DNA of 64,000 bases from Spirosoma profusum (GCF_014699005.1 NZ_JACWZY010000006.1:1-64000); one strand, 5' to 3'. Shown: positions 14,732 through 25,350, numbered from the stretch's first letter. Notes: a model not told the origin generated them from the letters alone. Translations and numbers: made by a program.

Positions 14732-17700
14732 TTGAAAACAATACACGAACTTCTACACGAACGTATCCTCGTCCTCGATGGGGCCATGGGTACCATGATT
14801 CAACGGTATAATTTGACGGAAGCTGATTATCGGGGAGAACGATTCCGTGACTGGCCACATGACCTGAAGGGGAATAACGACCTGCTGTCGCTGACGAGGC
14901 CTGATATCATTCAGACCATTCATAGACAATATTTGGATGCTGGTTCAGATATTATTGAAACCAATACGTTCAGTGGTACAACCATCGCTATGGCCGATTA
15001 CCATATGGAAGAGTTGGCCTACGAACTGAATTACGAGTCGGCCCGGATCGCCAAGGAGGTTGCTGCCGACGTAACGCGCCAGAACCCAGATAAACCACGG
15101 TTTGTAGCTGGGGCAATGGGACCGACAAATCGTACGGCTTCGCTCTCGCCCGATGTAAATAATCCGGCCTATCGTGCTATTACGTTCGATGAGCTGGTAG
15201 ATGCTTATTATGAGCAGGTTAGCGGTTTGGTGGAAGGCGGATCGGACATCCTGCTGGTTGAAACCATCTTCGATACGCTCAACGCGAAGGCGGCCATGTT
15301 CGCTATCGATAAGTATTTCAATCTGAATCCGCAACGGCCGGTTTTGCCCGTTATGATTTCGGGTACGATTACGGATGCGAGTGGACGGACATTGTCGGGA
15401 CAGACAACAGAGGCTTTTTTATACTCGGTGTCGCACCTACCGCTGCTCAGCGTTGGCCTGAATTGCGCCCTCGGAGCCGAACTGATGCGGCCATACGTGC
15501 AGACATTGGCCAAAGAGTCACCGTTTTTCACGTCGGCTTACCCGAACGCGGGTTTGCCCAACGAATTTGGTGAGTACGATCAAACGCCAGAGAATATGGC
15601 GTTTCAAATCGAAGATTTCATAAAAAGTAGCTTCGTCAATATTGTAGGCGGCTGCTGCGGCTCCACGCCCGATCATATTCAGGCCATTGCCAACGTAGCG
15701 GCTAAATATCCGCCACGCCAGTTACCGGAACCTGAGCCTTATCAGAAACTCAGCGGCCTTGAACCGTTGAAAATAACCGAACAAACTAACTTTCTGAACG
15801 TAGGTGAACGTACCAACGTAACGGGTTCGAAGAAGTTTGCCCGGCTGGTTAAAGAAGGGAATTACGACGAAGCTCTAAGCATTGCTCGTGGGCAGGTTGA
15901 GGGTGGGGCACAGGTAATCGACATAAACATGGACGAAGGCATGCTCGATTCAGTCGAAGCCATGACTACGTTCCTGAACCTGATTGCGTCTGAGCCTGAC
16001 ATCGCCCGTGTGCCTATTATGGTCGATTCGTCGAAGTGGGAGGTAATTGAAGCAGGTTTGAAATGCGTTCAGGGGAAAGCAATTGTCAATTCCATTTCGC
16101 TCAAAGAAGGTGAAGGAGCTTTTATCGAGCGGGCTAAACTGGTTAGACGATATGGTGCGGCAGCCGTAGTAATGGCGTTTGACGAGACCGGGCAGGCTGA
16201 CTCTTATGAACGACGTATCGAAATCTGCGAACGTGCCTACCGGATTCTGGTCGATAAAGTTGATTTTGCGCCACAGGATATCATTTTCGACCCCAATATT
16301 CTGACCGTTGCAACAGGCATCGAAGAACATAATAATTACGCTGTCGACTTCATCAATGCCACGCGCTGGATTAAAGAAAACCTGCCGTTAGCCAAGGTGA
16401 GTGGGGGCGTATCGAATATTTCGTTCAGCTTCCGGGGCAACGACGTAGTACGCGAGGCTATGCACTCTGCGTTTCTATTTCACGCCATTCGCGCCGGTAT
16501 GGATATGGGTATTGTCAATGCCGGACAACTGGAAGTGTACGATAGCATTCCAAAAGACCTGCTGGAGCGCTGTGAGGACGTACTGCTAAATCGTCGCCCC
16601 GATGCTACCGAACGCCTGGTCGATTTTGCCGAAACGGTTAAGGCGAAAGGGAAAGCCATTGTACAGGATGAAAGCTGGCGGAACGAGCCCGTCCGCGAGC
16701 GACTCAAACATGCCCTTGTCAAAGGTATTACTGACTACATTGATCAGGACGTAGAGGAAATTCGCCAGCAGGTGGAGCGCCCCTTACACGTAATTGAAGG
16801 CCCCTTGATGGATGGCATGAACGTAGTAGGCGATCTGTTTGGGGCAGGTAAAATGTTCCTGCCGCAGGTAGTGAAATCGGCCCGGGTGATGAAAAAAGCC
16901 GTAGCGTATCTCACTCCGTTTATCGAAGCCGAAAAATCAGGAGGGGGTTCATCATCGGCAGGTAAAATTCTCCTGGCAACGGTTAAAGGAGACGTACACG
17001 ACATCGGCAAAAACATTGTGGGCGTTGTTTTAGGTTGCAATAATTACGAGATAATTGACCTCGGCGTGATGGTGCCGACGCAGAAAATTCTGGATGCGGC
17101 CCGCGAACATAATGTCGATATTATTGGCCTAAGTGGCCTAATTACGCCCTCATTGGACGAAATGGTTGGTGTCGCTAAAGAAATGCAGCGTCAGGGCTTT
17201 ACGTTACCGCTGTTGATTGGTGGGGCTACTACGTCGCGGATGCACACGGCTGTAAAGATTGATCCACATTATTCGGGTCCGGTGATTCACGTATTGGATG
17301 CCAGTCGGAGTGTTCCTGTAGCAGGTCGATTGACGAGTGAAGCACTAACTACACGCGATACGATCTTCAGCGAGATCAAAGCGGAATACGTAAAACTTCG
17401 GGAGGATCATGCTCGGCGTCGGCAGGATAAAGCTACCCTGACTATCGATAAGGCTCGCGAAAATCGTACGTCTATAAACTGGAAGGATTTTGAGCCCACA
17501 AAGCCAACTTTCCTGGGTAATCGCTATTTTGAAGATTACGATATTGCCGAACTAGCCAAGTACATTGACTGGACGCCATTCTTCCAGACCTGGCAGCTAC
17601 ACGGAAAATACCCCGCTATCTTCGAAGATGCTACTGTTGGCAAAGAAGCCCGTCAACTCTTCGACGATGCCAATCAGTTATTGCAGGAAATCATTGATGG

Positions 17701-18517
17701 TAAGCTTTTAATAGCAAAAGCAGTCATTGGTTTTTACCCAGCCAACTCGGCCGACGACGACGTATTGCTGCACGATTTTGATGAGCAGGTTCGTGATATT
17801 CCCTGCGAACGACATGGTTCGCACCGGCACATCGAATACAAAATCAGTCGTGCTCAGTCGCGGGCGTCAGTCAATTCAGTAGGCGAGTTGATTTACGATA
17901 CCAAAACGGTGCTGCATTTTCTGCGTCAACAGAATCAGAAAGCACCGGGCTTGCCCAACTTCTGTCTGTCAGACTTTATTGCTCCTCTGGAAAGCGGGCG
18001 CGAGGATTACATTGGCGGGTTTGCGGTAACGGCTGGCATTGGTATCGAAGCGTTACTGGAGAAATACGAGCGCGATCATGACGATTACAACAGCATTATG
18101 GTGAAAGCCATCGCTGATCGGCTGGCCGAAGCCTTGGCGGAGCGTATGCACGAGCGCGTACGTACTGAATTCTGGCCCTACGCCAACGGTGAAACGTTTT
18201 CCAACGAGCAACTTATCAAAGAAGAATATCAGGGAATTCGCCCGGCACCCGGCTATCCGGCCTGTCCTGACCATACCGAAAAAGCGACGTTATTCAATTT
18301 GCTGGATGCCAATAAAATTGGTATTGAACTTACGGAAAGCTTTGCTATGTATCCAGCCTCGTCGGTGAGTGGATTTTATTTCTCACACCCCGAATCGAAA
18401 TATTTCGCGGTCGGCAAAATTAACAAGGACCAGGTTCACGACTACGCCCAACGTAAAGATATGTCTGTAGAGGACGTAGAGAAATGGCTGTCTCCGGTAC
18501 TGAATTATGACGCGTGA
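14732..18517 (+). CDS. metH: Cobalamin-dependent methionine synthase
   Basis: The full four-module enzyme has 1261 residues. The homocysteine domain (about 1-335) starts at [12 protein letters not shown] and has zinc ligands Cys245, Cys308 and Cys309. The folate domain is at about 350-620. The B12 domain (about 645-890) has the cobalt-ligating His756 in GDVHDIG. The AdoMet reactivation domain (about 915-1250) has RPAPGYP at 1170-1176. It makes methionine from homocysteine using methyltetrahydrofolate and methylcobalamin. The start must be non-AUG: TAA at 14723-14725 is in frame just upstream, and no ATG lies between it and the conserved N-terminus, so TTG at 14732 is chosen. Expression is expected to be repressed by SAM through the upstream riboswitch. 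Confidence 0.98.
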   Translation: MKTIHELLHERILVLDGAMGTMIQRYNLTEADYRGERFRDWPHDLKGNNDLLSLTRPDIIQTIHRQYLDAGSDIIETNTFSGTTIAMADYHMEELAYELNYESARIAKEVAADVTRQNPDKPRFVAGAMGPTNRTASLSPDVNNPAYRAITFDELVDAYYEQVSGLVEGGSDILLVETIFDTLNAKAAMFAIDKYFNLNPQRPVLPVMISGTITDASGRTLSGQTTEAFLYSVSHLPLLSVGLNCALGAELMRPYVQTLAKESPFFTSAYPNAGLPNEFGEYDQTPENMAFQIEDFIKSSFVNIVGGCCGSTPDHIQAIANVAAKYPPRQLPEPEPYQKLSGLEPLKITEQTNFLNVGERTNVTGSKKFARLVKEGNYDEALSIARGQVEGGAQVIDINMDEGMLDSVEAMTTFLNLIASEPDIARVPIMVDSSKWEVIEAGLKCVQGKAIVNSISLKEGEGAFIERAKLVRRYGAAAVVMAFDETGQADSYERRIEICERAYRILVDKVDFAPQDIIFDPNILTVATGIEEHNNYAVDFINATRWIKENLPLAKVSGGVSNISFSFRGNDVVREAMHSAFLFHAIRAGMDMGIVNAGQLEVYDSIPKDLLERCEDVLLNRRPDATERLVDFAETVKAKGKAIVQDESWRNEPVRERLKHALVKGITDYIDQDVEEIRQQVERPLHVIEGPLMDGMNVVGDLFGAGKMFLPQVVKSARVMKKAVAYLTPFIEAEKSGGGSSSAGKILLATVKGDVHDIGKNIVGVVLGCNNYEIIDLGVMVPTQKILDAAREHNVDIIGLSGLITPSLDEMVGVAKEMQRQGFTLPLLIGGATTSRMHTAVKIDPHYSGPVIHVLDASRSVPVAGRLTSEALTTRDTIFSEIKAEYVKLREDHARRRQDKATLTIDKARENRTSINWKDFEPTKPTFLGNRYFEDYDIAELAKYIDWTPFFQTWQLHGKYPAIFEDATVGKEARQLFDDANQLLQEIIDGKLLIAKAVIGFYPANSADDDVLLHDFDEQVRDIPCERHGSHRHIEYKISRAQSRASVNSVGELIYDTKTVLHFLRQQNQKAPGLPNFCLSDFIAPLESGREDYIGGFAVTAGIGIEALLEKYERDHDDYNSIMVKAIADRLAEALAERMHERVRTEFWPYANGETFSNEQLIKEEYQGIRPAPGYPACPDHTEKATLFNLLDANKIGIELTESFAMYPASSVSGFYFSHPESKYFAVGKINKDQVHDYAQRKDMSVEDVEKWLSPVLNYDA

Positions 18518-18538
18518 ATTAGTTGATAATTCATAATA

Positions 18539-18578
18539 AACAACAAACCCCGCCCAAGCTTGGGCGGGGTTTGTTGTT
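18539..18578. terminator. Bidirectional terminator between metH and the fasciclin gene
   Basis: This is a perfect 40-bp palindrome centred on AAGCTT, with GC-rich inner arms (CCCCGCCC/GGGCGGGG) and A/T-rich outer arms. It lies between convergent stop codons and can serve both genes. Confidence 0.9.
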
Positions 18579-18588
18579 ATTGAGCCAA

Positions 18589-19140
18589 TTACGGCATCAA
18601 CACCGTATCGATTACATGAATCACGCCGTTCGACTGGAATACATCAGCAATTGTAACGGTCGACGTACCACCTTTAGCGTCGGTCAATTGGATTTTATTG
18701 CCTTGCTGCATGGCTGTCAACGTACCACCCGATGCCGTTTTCAGTGTAGCTTTACCACTCCCATCTTTGATAGCTTTCATCAAATCTTCAGCGCTCATTC
18801 GGCCTGGTACTACGTGGTAAGTTAAAATTCCAGTAAGCATTTGTTTGCTTTCCGGTTTTACCAGCGTTTCTACAGTGCCTTTTGGAAGTTTGTCGAACGC
18901 GCTGTTCGTCGGCGCAAACACTGTGAAAGGGCCGGGACCCGATAACGTTTCAACCAGACCTGCGGCCTTAACAGCGGCTACTAACGTAGTGTGGTCTTTG
19001 GAGTTGACAGCATTTTCAATAATATTTTTTGACGGATACATAGGTGCCCCCCCTACTGTTACCGTTTTTTCCTGGGCAAATGAAACCTGACCGACAGCCA
19101 ATAAGCTAAGTAAGGCAAAAGTGAATTTGAGCGTCTTCAT
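18589..19140 (-). CDS. Secreted single-domain fasciclin (FAS1) protein
   Basis: The 183-residue protein has a Sec signal peptide (KFTFALLSLLAVGQVSFAQ) and one FAS1 domain at about 45-183. FAS1 signs are NAVNSKDHTTLVAAVKAAGL, the H1 box GPFTVFAPTNSAFDKLP, YHVVPG and the terminal VIHVIDTVLMP. FAS1 domains mediate adhesion or matrix contacts; in Bacteroidota most are uncharacterised. There is no lipobox, so it is probably periplasmic or released. It is convergent with metH and shares its terminator. Another fasciclin gene (two domains, lipoprotein) lies at 24397 beyond the bamA block. Confidence 0.93.
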   Translation of the reverse strand: MKTLKFTFALLSLLAVGQVSFAQEKTVTVGGAPMYPSKNIIENAVNSKDHTTLVAAVKAAGLVETLSGPGPFTVFAPTNSAFDKLPKGTVETLVKPESKQMLTGILTYHVVPGRMSAEDLMKAIKDGSGKATLKTASGGTLTAMQQGNKIQLTDAKGGTSTVTIADVFQSNGVIHVIDTVLMP

Positions 19141-19317
19141 TGTCGTTGTTTTTGACGTAGTTGAAAATGTACTGAATGCTTTACTGTGTGTCGATCAACA
19201 GGAAGACTTACGCGGGAGTAGTGATGTTTGGATTTGTTGATTTTATAAATATTTTTTAATCTGCTGTAAATCAGTATATTGACTAATCTAATTTTAGGTA
19301 AAATTACGTAGTGATAT

Positions 19318-19346
19318 AAAAAAAGCCCCTTCCACTGGAAGGGGCT
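19318..19346 (-). terminator. Terminator of the ompH/bamA block
   Basis: On the minus strand AGCCCCTTCC pairs with GGAAGGGGCT around a 3-nt loop, followed by a run of T (A tract at 19318-19324 on the plus strand). It lies 26 bp beyond the stop of the downstream OmpH gene. Confidence 0.88.
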
Positions 19347-19371
19347 CAGTAAATTTTCAACACAAAATACC

Positions 19372-20052
19372 TTAGTTTTTCTTTGGCGGTGTTGCTGTTG
19401 AACCGGTTGGAGTCGTTGTCTTAGGAGCAGTTGTGCTACCACCTGTTGTAGCAGGTTTAGCAGCAGCGGCAGCCGCAGCAGCTTTGGCAGGGTCGATTCC
19501 CAGTTTTTTCAAAACCAGTTCGGTAATGTTGTTTTCTTCAGGGGCAACCAGCAGGATAGGGATGGTATTAGCACCGGCATCCAAGTTGAATACGTATTGA
19601 TAACCAGCTTCTTTAGCAACAGCATCAATCGCCTTTTGAATTTTCTGAACCACCGGATTAACCAGCTGCTGATATTTCTGCTGTAACGACTGCTCAGCTG
19701 TCCGACCAAACTCCTGAATCCGTGTGTTCAGACTTTGTAGTTCGGTTTCGCGGTCTTTACGAATCACATCCGACATCTGGGCAGCACCTTTTTCGTAGGC
19801 TTCGTATTTGCCCTGAAGCTCGGTTTGCATCCGCTTCAGCTCATTTTCAGACTGTGTCCGCTGGATGGTCAATTGGTTCTGAATATCTTTAGCTTCAGGC
19901 GTTTGGGCTAATACGTAGTCAATATTCGTATAACCTAACTTCAGTGGGCCTGCTGTAGTCGTAGTTGGTGTTGCAGCGGGCGCTTGTGCCTGTGCGTTTA
20001 AACCACCCATTAAAAGGGCTGCCGCAAACGCTATGACAAGATTTTTCTTCAT
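19372..20052 (-). CDS. OmpH/Skp-family periplasmic chaperone, distal copy
   Basis: The 226-residue protein has a signal peptide (VIAFAAALLMGGLNAQAQA). The Skp-like core has GYTNIDYVLAQTPEAKDIQ at the start and a long charged coiled-coil arm (about 60-125), and ends near residue 175. A low-complexity Ala/Pro/Thr tail follows (about 190-226). Skp binds unfolded outer-membrane proteins on their way to the Bam machine. It lies 20 bp downstream of the other OmpH gene and behind bamA, the usual Bacteroidota order. The low-complexity tail is unusual for the family and may be disordered. Confidence 0.93.
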   Translation of the reverse strand: MKKNLVIAFAAALLMGGLNAQAQAPAATPTTTTAGPLKLGYTNIDYVLAQTPEAKDIQNQLTIQRTQSENELKRMQTELQGKYEAYEKGAAQMSDVIRKDRETELQSLNTRIQEFGRTAEQSLQQKYQQLVNPVVQKIQKAIDAVAKEAGYQYVFNLDAGANTIPILLVAPEENNITELVLKKLGIDPAKAAAAAAAAKPATTGGSTTAPKTTTPTGSTATPPKKN

Positions 20053-20072
20053 TTCAAATTTAGTTGTTTGTG

Positions 20073-20645
20073 TTACTTAGGTTTTGTGGTTGTTTTATTT
20101 GTTGGATTACTATTTGTAGCCGTTGGTTTAGTATCTAATCCCAGATCTTCCATGACGTAGTCAGAGTAATCGTGTCTGGGATTTGTATAGAGCATAACAA
20201 AATCTGAAGCTTTATCGAAAATGAAATCCAGTTTCCGTTGTGCGCATATTTTCTCAAGTGACTTATTAATCAAATCGAGCGGAGTTTTCATTAACTCTTT
20301 TTTCTTATCAAACAAAAGACCCTGATAACCAAATACTTTGTTGTTATAATCCCGCGCTTCACGCTCCCTGTCACTGATGATACGTTGCCGTTCGCGCTTC
20401 ATATCCTCGGTTAGCAAAATTTCTTCGGCCTGATACGCTTTCTGCAACTTTTCAATCTCGACGTATTTATCCTGAATGTCTTTCGACCACTTGTCGGCAA
20501 ACTTGTCGATTTCCGTTAAGGCTTTCTGATACTCTGGCATTTTACTCAAAATGTACTCGCTATCGATATAGCCAAACTTTTGTGCCTGAGCAGGTAGTAC
20601 GAACCAAACGGAATACAAAAGTACGAAAAACAAGGCTCTTTTCAT
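20073..20645 (-). CDS. OmpH/Skp-family periplasmic chaperone, proximal copy
   Basis: The 190-residue protein has a signal peptide (LFFVLLYSVWFVLPAQAQ) followed by KFGYIDSEYILSKMPEYQKA. This is the family start motif. A long helical arm (about 45-125) and a C-terminal beta segment come next (FDKASDFVMLYTNPRHDYSD). A short Asn/Thr-rich tail ends the protein. Role as for the neighbouring paralogue: holding outer-membrane proteins in the periplasm. The bamA gene is 104 bp upstream on the same strand. Confidence 0.93.
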   Translation of the reverse strand: MKRALFFVLLYSVWFVLPAQAQKFGYIDSEYILSKMPEYQKALTEIDKFADKWSKDIQDKYVEIEKLQKAYQAEEILLTEDMKRERQRIISDREREARDYNNKVFGYQGLLFDKKKELMKTPLDLINKSLEKICAQRKLDFIFDKASDFVMLYTNPRHDYSDYVMEDLGLDTKPTATNSNPTNKTTTKPK

Positions 20646-20749
20646 GGCCGAACGTTTTATTTTTAAGGGAAGTGATTGATTGTCAGGAAACCCAGTTTAT
20701 ATGAAAAAATATAGATTTCCTGACTGAAAACGTTTGCCGAATTAAAATC

Positions 20750-23341
20750 TTATCTGAACTGCTGACCAATTGTGAAGTGGAACTGACCTGATGCCTGGTC
20801 TTTAACACCCGGAATCTTGTCGAAACCGTAACCATAGTCAATACCGATCAAGCCAAAGGCAGGCATGAAAATACGTGCTCCGAAACCAACTGATCGCTTG
20901 AGATCGAATGGGTTATACTGCTTGTAACTCGCCCAGTTATTACCCGCTTCCAGGAAGCCCAGCACGAAAATCGTTGCCGATGGATTCAGCGAAACCGGAT
21001 AACGTAATTCGGCTACGAACTTGTTATAAACCACCCCGCCCTGACTCCGCGACTGTGCGTCAACGGCCCGGTTGTAGTCGGCTGTATACACGCTCCGATC
21101 GTCATAGCCGCGCAAACCAATAATGTCCTGCGCCAGTGCAAACTGCCCCTGACCAGCCAATCCCGAACCACCTAGCACAAACCGTTCGAACGGACCAATT
21201 TCGGTGCGGCTGTTGTAGCTGCCCAGGAAGCCCAGGTGAGCCCGCGTGTTAAGTACCAACTTCCCAAATACGGTCTGGAACCAGCTTGCATCGAACATCC
21301 ACTTATGATATTCCACAAACTTGTACTTATCCTCAGGCTTTGTGGATTCTGTAACCGTTTTGAAAGCTGAATATGGCGGTGTAAACGAGCCACTTAACGT
21401 GAATGAAGATCCGTTCCGTGGGAACTGCGGGTTATCGATACTGTTGCGCGACAGCGTTGTATTGAACGTAATGTTGTTCGAAATACCGTTCTTGTAACCG
21501 ATGTAGAACAAGTCGAGGTTGTTCAGATCGTAACGCTGATAAGAAATCGAATGGCTTAAGGAGAAATAATCGTCGGGTACTTTCAACTGCCGGCCCAACC
21601 CTATCGAAATCGCCGTGTTTGTATACGAACCGGTGGGTGTACGTCCTTTCAGACTTTGATAAATACTATATGGATTCAGTGGGTCGTAGAACGTTTGATA
21701 CACCGTATGGCTTGCACTTACCGATAGCGCATTCGGTTTGCGGCCACCCAGCCAGGGTTCCGTAAACGATAACGAATATACCTGATACTGAGATCCGTTT
21801 GCCTGGAAACGTAGCTGTACGCGTTGCCCGTCGCCCGCTGGCAAAGGCCGCCAGGCGCTGAAATTTGTAATGTTACGTGCCGAGAAGTTGTTAAACGTCA
21901 GGCCTAACGTACCAACGAAACCAACGTAGCCACCCCAGCCGCCCGATAATTCAATTTGGTCAGACGGTTTTTCTTCGACAGTGTATTCAATATCAACCGT
22001 ACCATCGTTTTGTGGTATGGGGTTAATTCCGATTTTTTCGGGGTCGAAATAACCGATGGTGGCTAGCTCGCGCTGGGTACGTATCAGGTTAGTTTTGGAG
22101 AACTTCTGCCCAGGCAGCGTACGAATTGTACGCATTACTACGTGGTCGCTGGTTTTGCTGTTGCCATTCAGAATCACACGATTGATGGTCGCCTGTTTCC
22201 CCTCGGAAATACGTACTTCCAGGTCGATAGAGTCGCCATCAATGGATTTCTCGATGGGTTGGGCGTTATAATACAGGTAGCCGTCGTCCATATAAAGCGA
22301 GCTTAAATCCTGACCAGGATTACCATTAAGCTTCTTATCCAGATCTTCCGGATTATACACATCACCCTTGGCAACGCCCAGCACTTCGCGCAGACGGTCG
22401 GCGGTATAGAGGTAATTCCCCGAGAACGTAACGTTTCGGTAGAAATACCTGTGACCCTCGTTTACCTTCATGTTGATGCTGATAGTTTTACCACCATTGT
22501 TCACCACCGTGTCGTGCTCGACAGTAGCATCGCGATAACCGAGTTTGTTATAATACTCTACCAGCTTCTGTTTATCTTCTTCGTATTTCTTGGGAATAAA
22601 TTTTGAGGGCGTAAATAAGCGACCGAAGCGCATCTCTTTGGTGCCCTTCATTTTCATACGTACCGCCGATTCTTCCAGCTCGTCTATGCCTTCGAAGTTG
22701 ATTTTGGCAATCTTCACTTTCTGCCCTTTATCCACCAATACGCGCATGGTAGCGTTATTGCGGGCACTATCAGGAATTGTCGTGATTTTAACTTTGGTAT
22801 TCAGATACCCCTTATCAACGAAGTATTTCCGAACGGCCATCTGGGTGTTTTTGGTGATTGTATTCGTCACGATTTTACCCAGATTCAACTTCACTTTATC
22901 TTTAAGCTGATCCTGTTCGCCTTTCTTGACACCCATGAAGTTTACCCGATAGAGCCTTGGCCGCTCCAGCACGCGAAACATAAGCGCAACCTTCCCTTCT
23001 GTTACGTTCGTCGCAAACATTTCGACATTGTCCAGCAGGCCGGATTCCATCAACTTACGTACCGCCGAGCCCATCACTTCGCCCGGAATACGAACTTTAT
23101 CACCTACTTTCAGCCCTGCCAGCGAAACCAGTGAGTTAGGGTCGAGGTAGCGGGTGCCCGTTACAGTCAGGCCGGTGATTTCATATTCTTTTGGGCTGGC
23201 ATAATTTAGTATATCGTCGGTGCTTGCCGGTGTTTCGGTCGGGCGACCTACGCCAACCCGCACTTGCGCCTGAACCAGAGCAGGTACTAAACTGCCGAGT
23301 AATAAAAGGGCACTCAGTACGATTTTTATACGGTGTTCCAA
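20750..23341 (-). CDS. bamA: Outer-membrane protein assembly factor BamA
   Basis: The 863-residue protein has a signal peptide (IKIVLSALLLLGSLVPALVQA). A series of POTRA domains spans about residues 50-445 (typical starts are EITGLTVTGTRYLDPNSLV and VKIAKINFEGIDELEE). A C-terminal 16-strand barrel follows. The conserved barrel loop motif appears as GLRGYDDRSV, the equivalent of VRGF/Y. The protein ends in FTIGQQFR with the terminal aromatic signal. It is the core of the Bam complex that inserts outer-membrane barrels. Neighbours uppS upstream and two OmpH genes downstream, all leftward, are the conserved Bacteroidota arrangement. Confidence 0.97.
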   Translation of the reverse strand: MEHRIKIVLSALLLLGSLVPALVQAQVRVGVGRPTETPASTDDILNYASPKEYEITGLTVTGTRYLDPNSLVSLAGLKVGDKVRIPGEVMGSAVRKLMESGLLDNVEMFATNVTEGKVALMFRVLERPRLYRVNFMGVKKGEQDQLKDKVKLNLGKIVTNTITKNTQMAVRKYFVDKGYLNTKVKITTIPDSARNNATMRVLVDKGQKVKIAKINFEGIDELEESAVRMKMKGTKEMRFGRLFTPSKFIPKKYEEDKQKLVEYYNKLGYRDATVEHDTVVNNGGKTISINMKVNEGHRYFYRNVTFSGNYLYTADRLREVLGVAKGDVYNPEDLDKKLNGNPGQDLSSLYMDDGYLYYNAQPIEKSIDGDSIDLEVRISEGKQATINRVILNGNSKTSDHVVMRTIRTLPGQKFSKTNLIRTQRELATIGYFDPEKIGINPIPQNDGTVDIEYTVEEKPSDQIELSGGWGGYVGFVGTLGLTFNNFSARNITNFSAWRPLPAGDGQRVQLRFQANGSQYQVYSLSFTEPWLGGRKPNALSVSASHTVYQTFYDPLNPYSIYQSLKGRTPTGSYTNTAISIGLGRQLKVPDDYFSLSHSISYQRYDLNNLDLFYIGYKNGISNNITFNTTLSRNSIDNPQFPRNGSSFTLSGSFTPPYSAFKTVTESTKPEDKYKFVEYHKWMFDASWFQTVFGKLVLNTRAHLGFLGSYNSRTEIGPFERFVLGGSGLAGQGQFALAQDIIGLRGYDDRSVYTADYNRAVDAQSRSQGGVVYNKFVAELRYPVSLNPSATIFVLGFLEAGNNWASYKQYNPFDLKRSVGFGARIFMPAFGLIGIDYGYGFDKIPGVKDQASGQFHFTIGQQFR

Positions 23342-23449
23342 GTTGTGGTACGTGTTATGTTATTGATTGTCAAGACTCCATTTGATCACAAACCGTTGTA
23401 GTGTATCCTGTTTATTTTCAAGCTACAATCCGGCGCGACTCAATCGGTC

Positions 23450-24187
23450 TTATTTCACTAATTGTTCGCTGGTTTTTCCAAATCGACGTTCCCGGTTCTG
23501 ATAACTGATGATCGCCTGATAAAGGTGTTCACGCCGGAAATCAGGCCAAAGCACATCGGGCATATACAGTTCAGAGTAAGCCAGTTGCCAGAGCATAAAA
23601 TTACTGATACGCATCTCCCCGCTCGTCCGAATCATCAGTTCCGGATCGGGCATATCGTGAGTAGTCAGGTGTTGTTTAAATACGTTTTCATCGATACGTT
23701 CGGGTGTTAGCCGACCTGCCTGTACATCTAACGCTATCTGACGAGCCGCTTCCAGAATTTCCCAGCGACCGCTATAGCTAAGTGCCAGAACCAGCGTTAA
23801 TCCCGTATTCTGAGATGTTTCGCGTATGGCTTCGGCTAGTTCGCGCTGACAATCGCCGGGCAAACTTGTCGTATGACCAATAGTTGCCAGCTTGACATTA
23901 TTGTTCATCAACGTTTTAATTTCTCCCCGAATGGTGTGTACCAGCAGCGTCATCAGGGCGTCTACTTCAAATTTCGGACGATTCCAGTTTTCGGTGGAAA
24001 AGGCGTAGAGTGTTAGAAATTTTACGCCTAATTCAGCGCAGCCTTCCGTCACTTCCCGCACTGCCTTAATGGCATTGTGGTGGCCAAACACCCGGGCTGC
24101 TCCCTGCTTTTTAGCCCAGCGTCCGTTTCCATCCATGATAACGGCTATGTGCTGGGGCAGATTGCTCGGGTCAATGTGTTCCTTCAT
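23450..24187 (-). CDS. uppS: Isoprenyl transferase (undecaprenyl diphosphate synthase type)
   Basis: The 245-residue cis-prenyltransferase has the signature HIAVIMDGNGRWAK and catalytic Asp19. LYAFSTENWNRP, ALSYSGRWEI, LMIRTSGEMRISNFMLWQ and SELYMPDVLWPDF also match the family. It condenses isopentenyl diphosphate onto farnesyl diphosphate to make the lipid carrier for peptidoglycan and surface polysaccharides. A -7 box (TAAATTTG) lies 48 bp upstream. It is the first gene of the uppS-bamA-ompH-ompH block, with 108 bp to bamA. Confidence 0.96.
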   Translation of the reverse strand: MKEHIDPSNLPQHIAVIMDGNGRWAKKQGAARVFGHHNAIKAVREVTEGCAELGVKFLTLYAFSTENWNRPKFEVDALMTLLVHTIRGEIKTLMNNNVKLATIGHTTSLPGDCQRELAEAIRETSQNTGLTLVLALSYSGRWEILEAARQIALDVQAGRLTPERIDENVFKQHLTTHDMPDPELMIRTSGEMRISNFMLWQLAYSELYMPDVLWPDFRREHLYQAIISYQNRERRFGKTSEQLVK

Positions 24188-24234
24188 CCCAATTGGGGAG
24201 TTTTAAGGTAATTTAACAAGACCGCGAAGATACG

Positions 24235-24242
24235 CAAATTTA
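24235..24242 (-). promoter_or_regulatory. Putative -7 box for uppS
   Basis: The minus strand reads TAAATTTG, matching TAnnTTTG, 48 bp before the start codon. The -33 element is not evident. Confidence 0.4.
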
Positions 24243-24315
24243 ATCAGTTAATCAGCCCACTTTTTCAACGAACTCCGCCTACCTTCTCCAATCGTTCTAC
24301 CTAAAGAACTATGCG

Positions 24316-24323
24316 TATCTTTG
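24316..24323 (+). promoter_or_regulatory. Putative -7 box for the two-domain fasciclin gene
   Basis: TATCTTTG matches TAnnTTTG, 73 bp before the start at 24397. It is divergent from the uppS box. Confidence 0.4.
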
Positions 24324-24396
24324 TTCAACGATACGACAGACTAACTCAATCCGTTTCTTATATATAAAATCTCACCTTGTTAGTAAGACACTGGAT

Positions 24397-25350
24397 ATGA
24401 CTACTTCTTTTCCGATGTTTCTGAATCGATTTATCTGGTTGCTGTTGGTGGTGATGGCTGGAGGAAGCTGTAAGAAGGCTGACGATGCTGCCGCGCCTAA
24501 AACCATTACGGACTATATACAGGAAAATAATCAGCTCAGTCTGCTGCGGGCAGCTATTGGGCACGCGGGCCTGGGTGATGCCCTCAAAGCGGCCAATCTG
24601 ACGATTTTTGCGCCGAACGATGCGGCTGTTCAGGCCGCAGGGTTTTCGAGTGAAGCGGCTATTCGGGCGTTACCGAAAGAGCAGGTTAAAGCACTCGTGC
24701 TTTATCACGTTTTGTATGCGCCGGTGTCTACGTCGGCCATTCCGTCGGGCGTCAATTCGATTGAGACGGCCAGCAAAGGGATAGCGTTTCTGAATAAAAC
24801 CAGTGGCGGTACCATCTACATCAATCAGGCTCAGATCACGCAGGCCGATATTTCGGTTGCCAATGGTACGTTGCACGTTATCGATAAAGTGCTGAATCCA
24901 TCAACGGGTAGCTTACTAACTGCGCTTCAGGGAAATACCAGCCTCACGCTGCTGACGGCCGCGCTGAAACGTATCAGTAGCAGCAACACAACCGTAGCGG
25001 GCATTCTTAACAACACTACGTCGACAAATACCGTTACTTTGTTCGCGCCAAACGATGCCGCGTTTCAGTCTGCCGGTTATAAGGACGTAGCAGCTATCAA
25101 CTCGGCCAACCTGAATACGTTGACCAATACGTTGCTGTATCACGTTTTGTCGGGTGTTACATTTTCGAATCAGTTTCAGACCAACAGTTACACTACGTTG
25201 CTGAGTGGTAATAAAGTAAACGTAACGGCAACCTCTAATCAGGTAGCCATTAAAGGGAATAAGAATTCTGGATTTGCGACGATAAAATCCGCTAATATGG
25301 CTACTGCCAACGGCGTGATTCATGTCATCGACCAGGTGCTTCTTCCCTAA
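24397..25350 (+). CDS. Fasciclin lipoprotein with two FAS1 domains
   Basis: The 317-residue protein has a lipoprotein signal peptide (FIWLLLVVMAGGSC, lipobox Cys near residue 25). Two FAS1 domains follow, at about 38-170 (LTIFAPNDAAVQAAG, YHVLYAP, HVIDKVLNP) and 173-317 (VTLFAPNDAAFQSAG, YHVLSGV, HVIDQVLLP). It should be anchored in the outer membrane by its lipid, possibly as an adhesion or matrix protein. It precedes the FKBP lipoprotein gene by 83 bp in the same direction and may share its transcript. An alternative start is Met7. Confidence 0.93.
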   Translation: MTTSFPMFLNRFIWLLLVVMAGGSCKKADDAAAPKTITDYIQENNQLSLLRAAIGHAGLGDALKAANLTIFAPNDAAVQAAGFSSEAAIRALPKEQVKALVLYHVLYAPVSTSAIPSGVNSIETASKGIAFLNKTSGGTIYINQAQITQADISVANGTLHVIDKVLNPSTGSLLTALQGNTSLTLLTAALKRISSSNTTVAGILNNTTSTNTVTLFAPNDAAFQSAGYKDVAAINSANLNTLTNTLLYHVLSGVTFSNQFQTNSYTTLLSGNKVNVTATSNQVAIKGNKNSGFATIKSANMATANGVIHVIDQVLLP

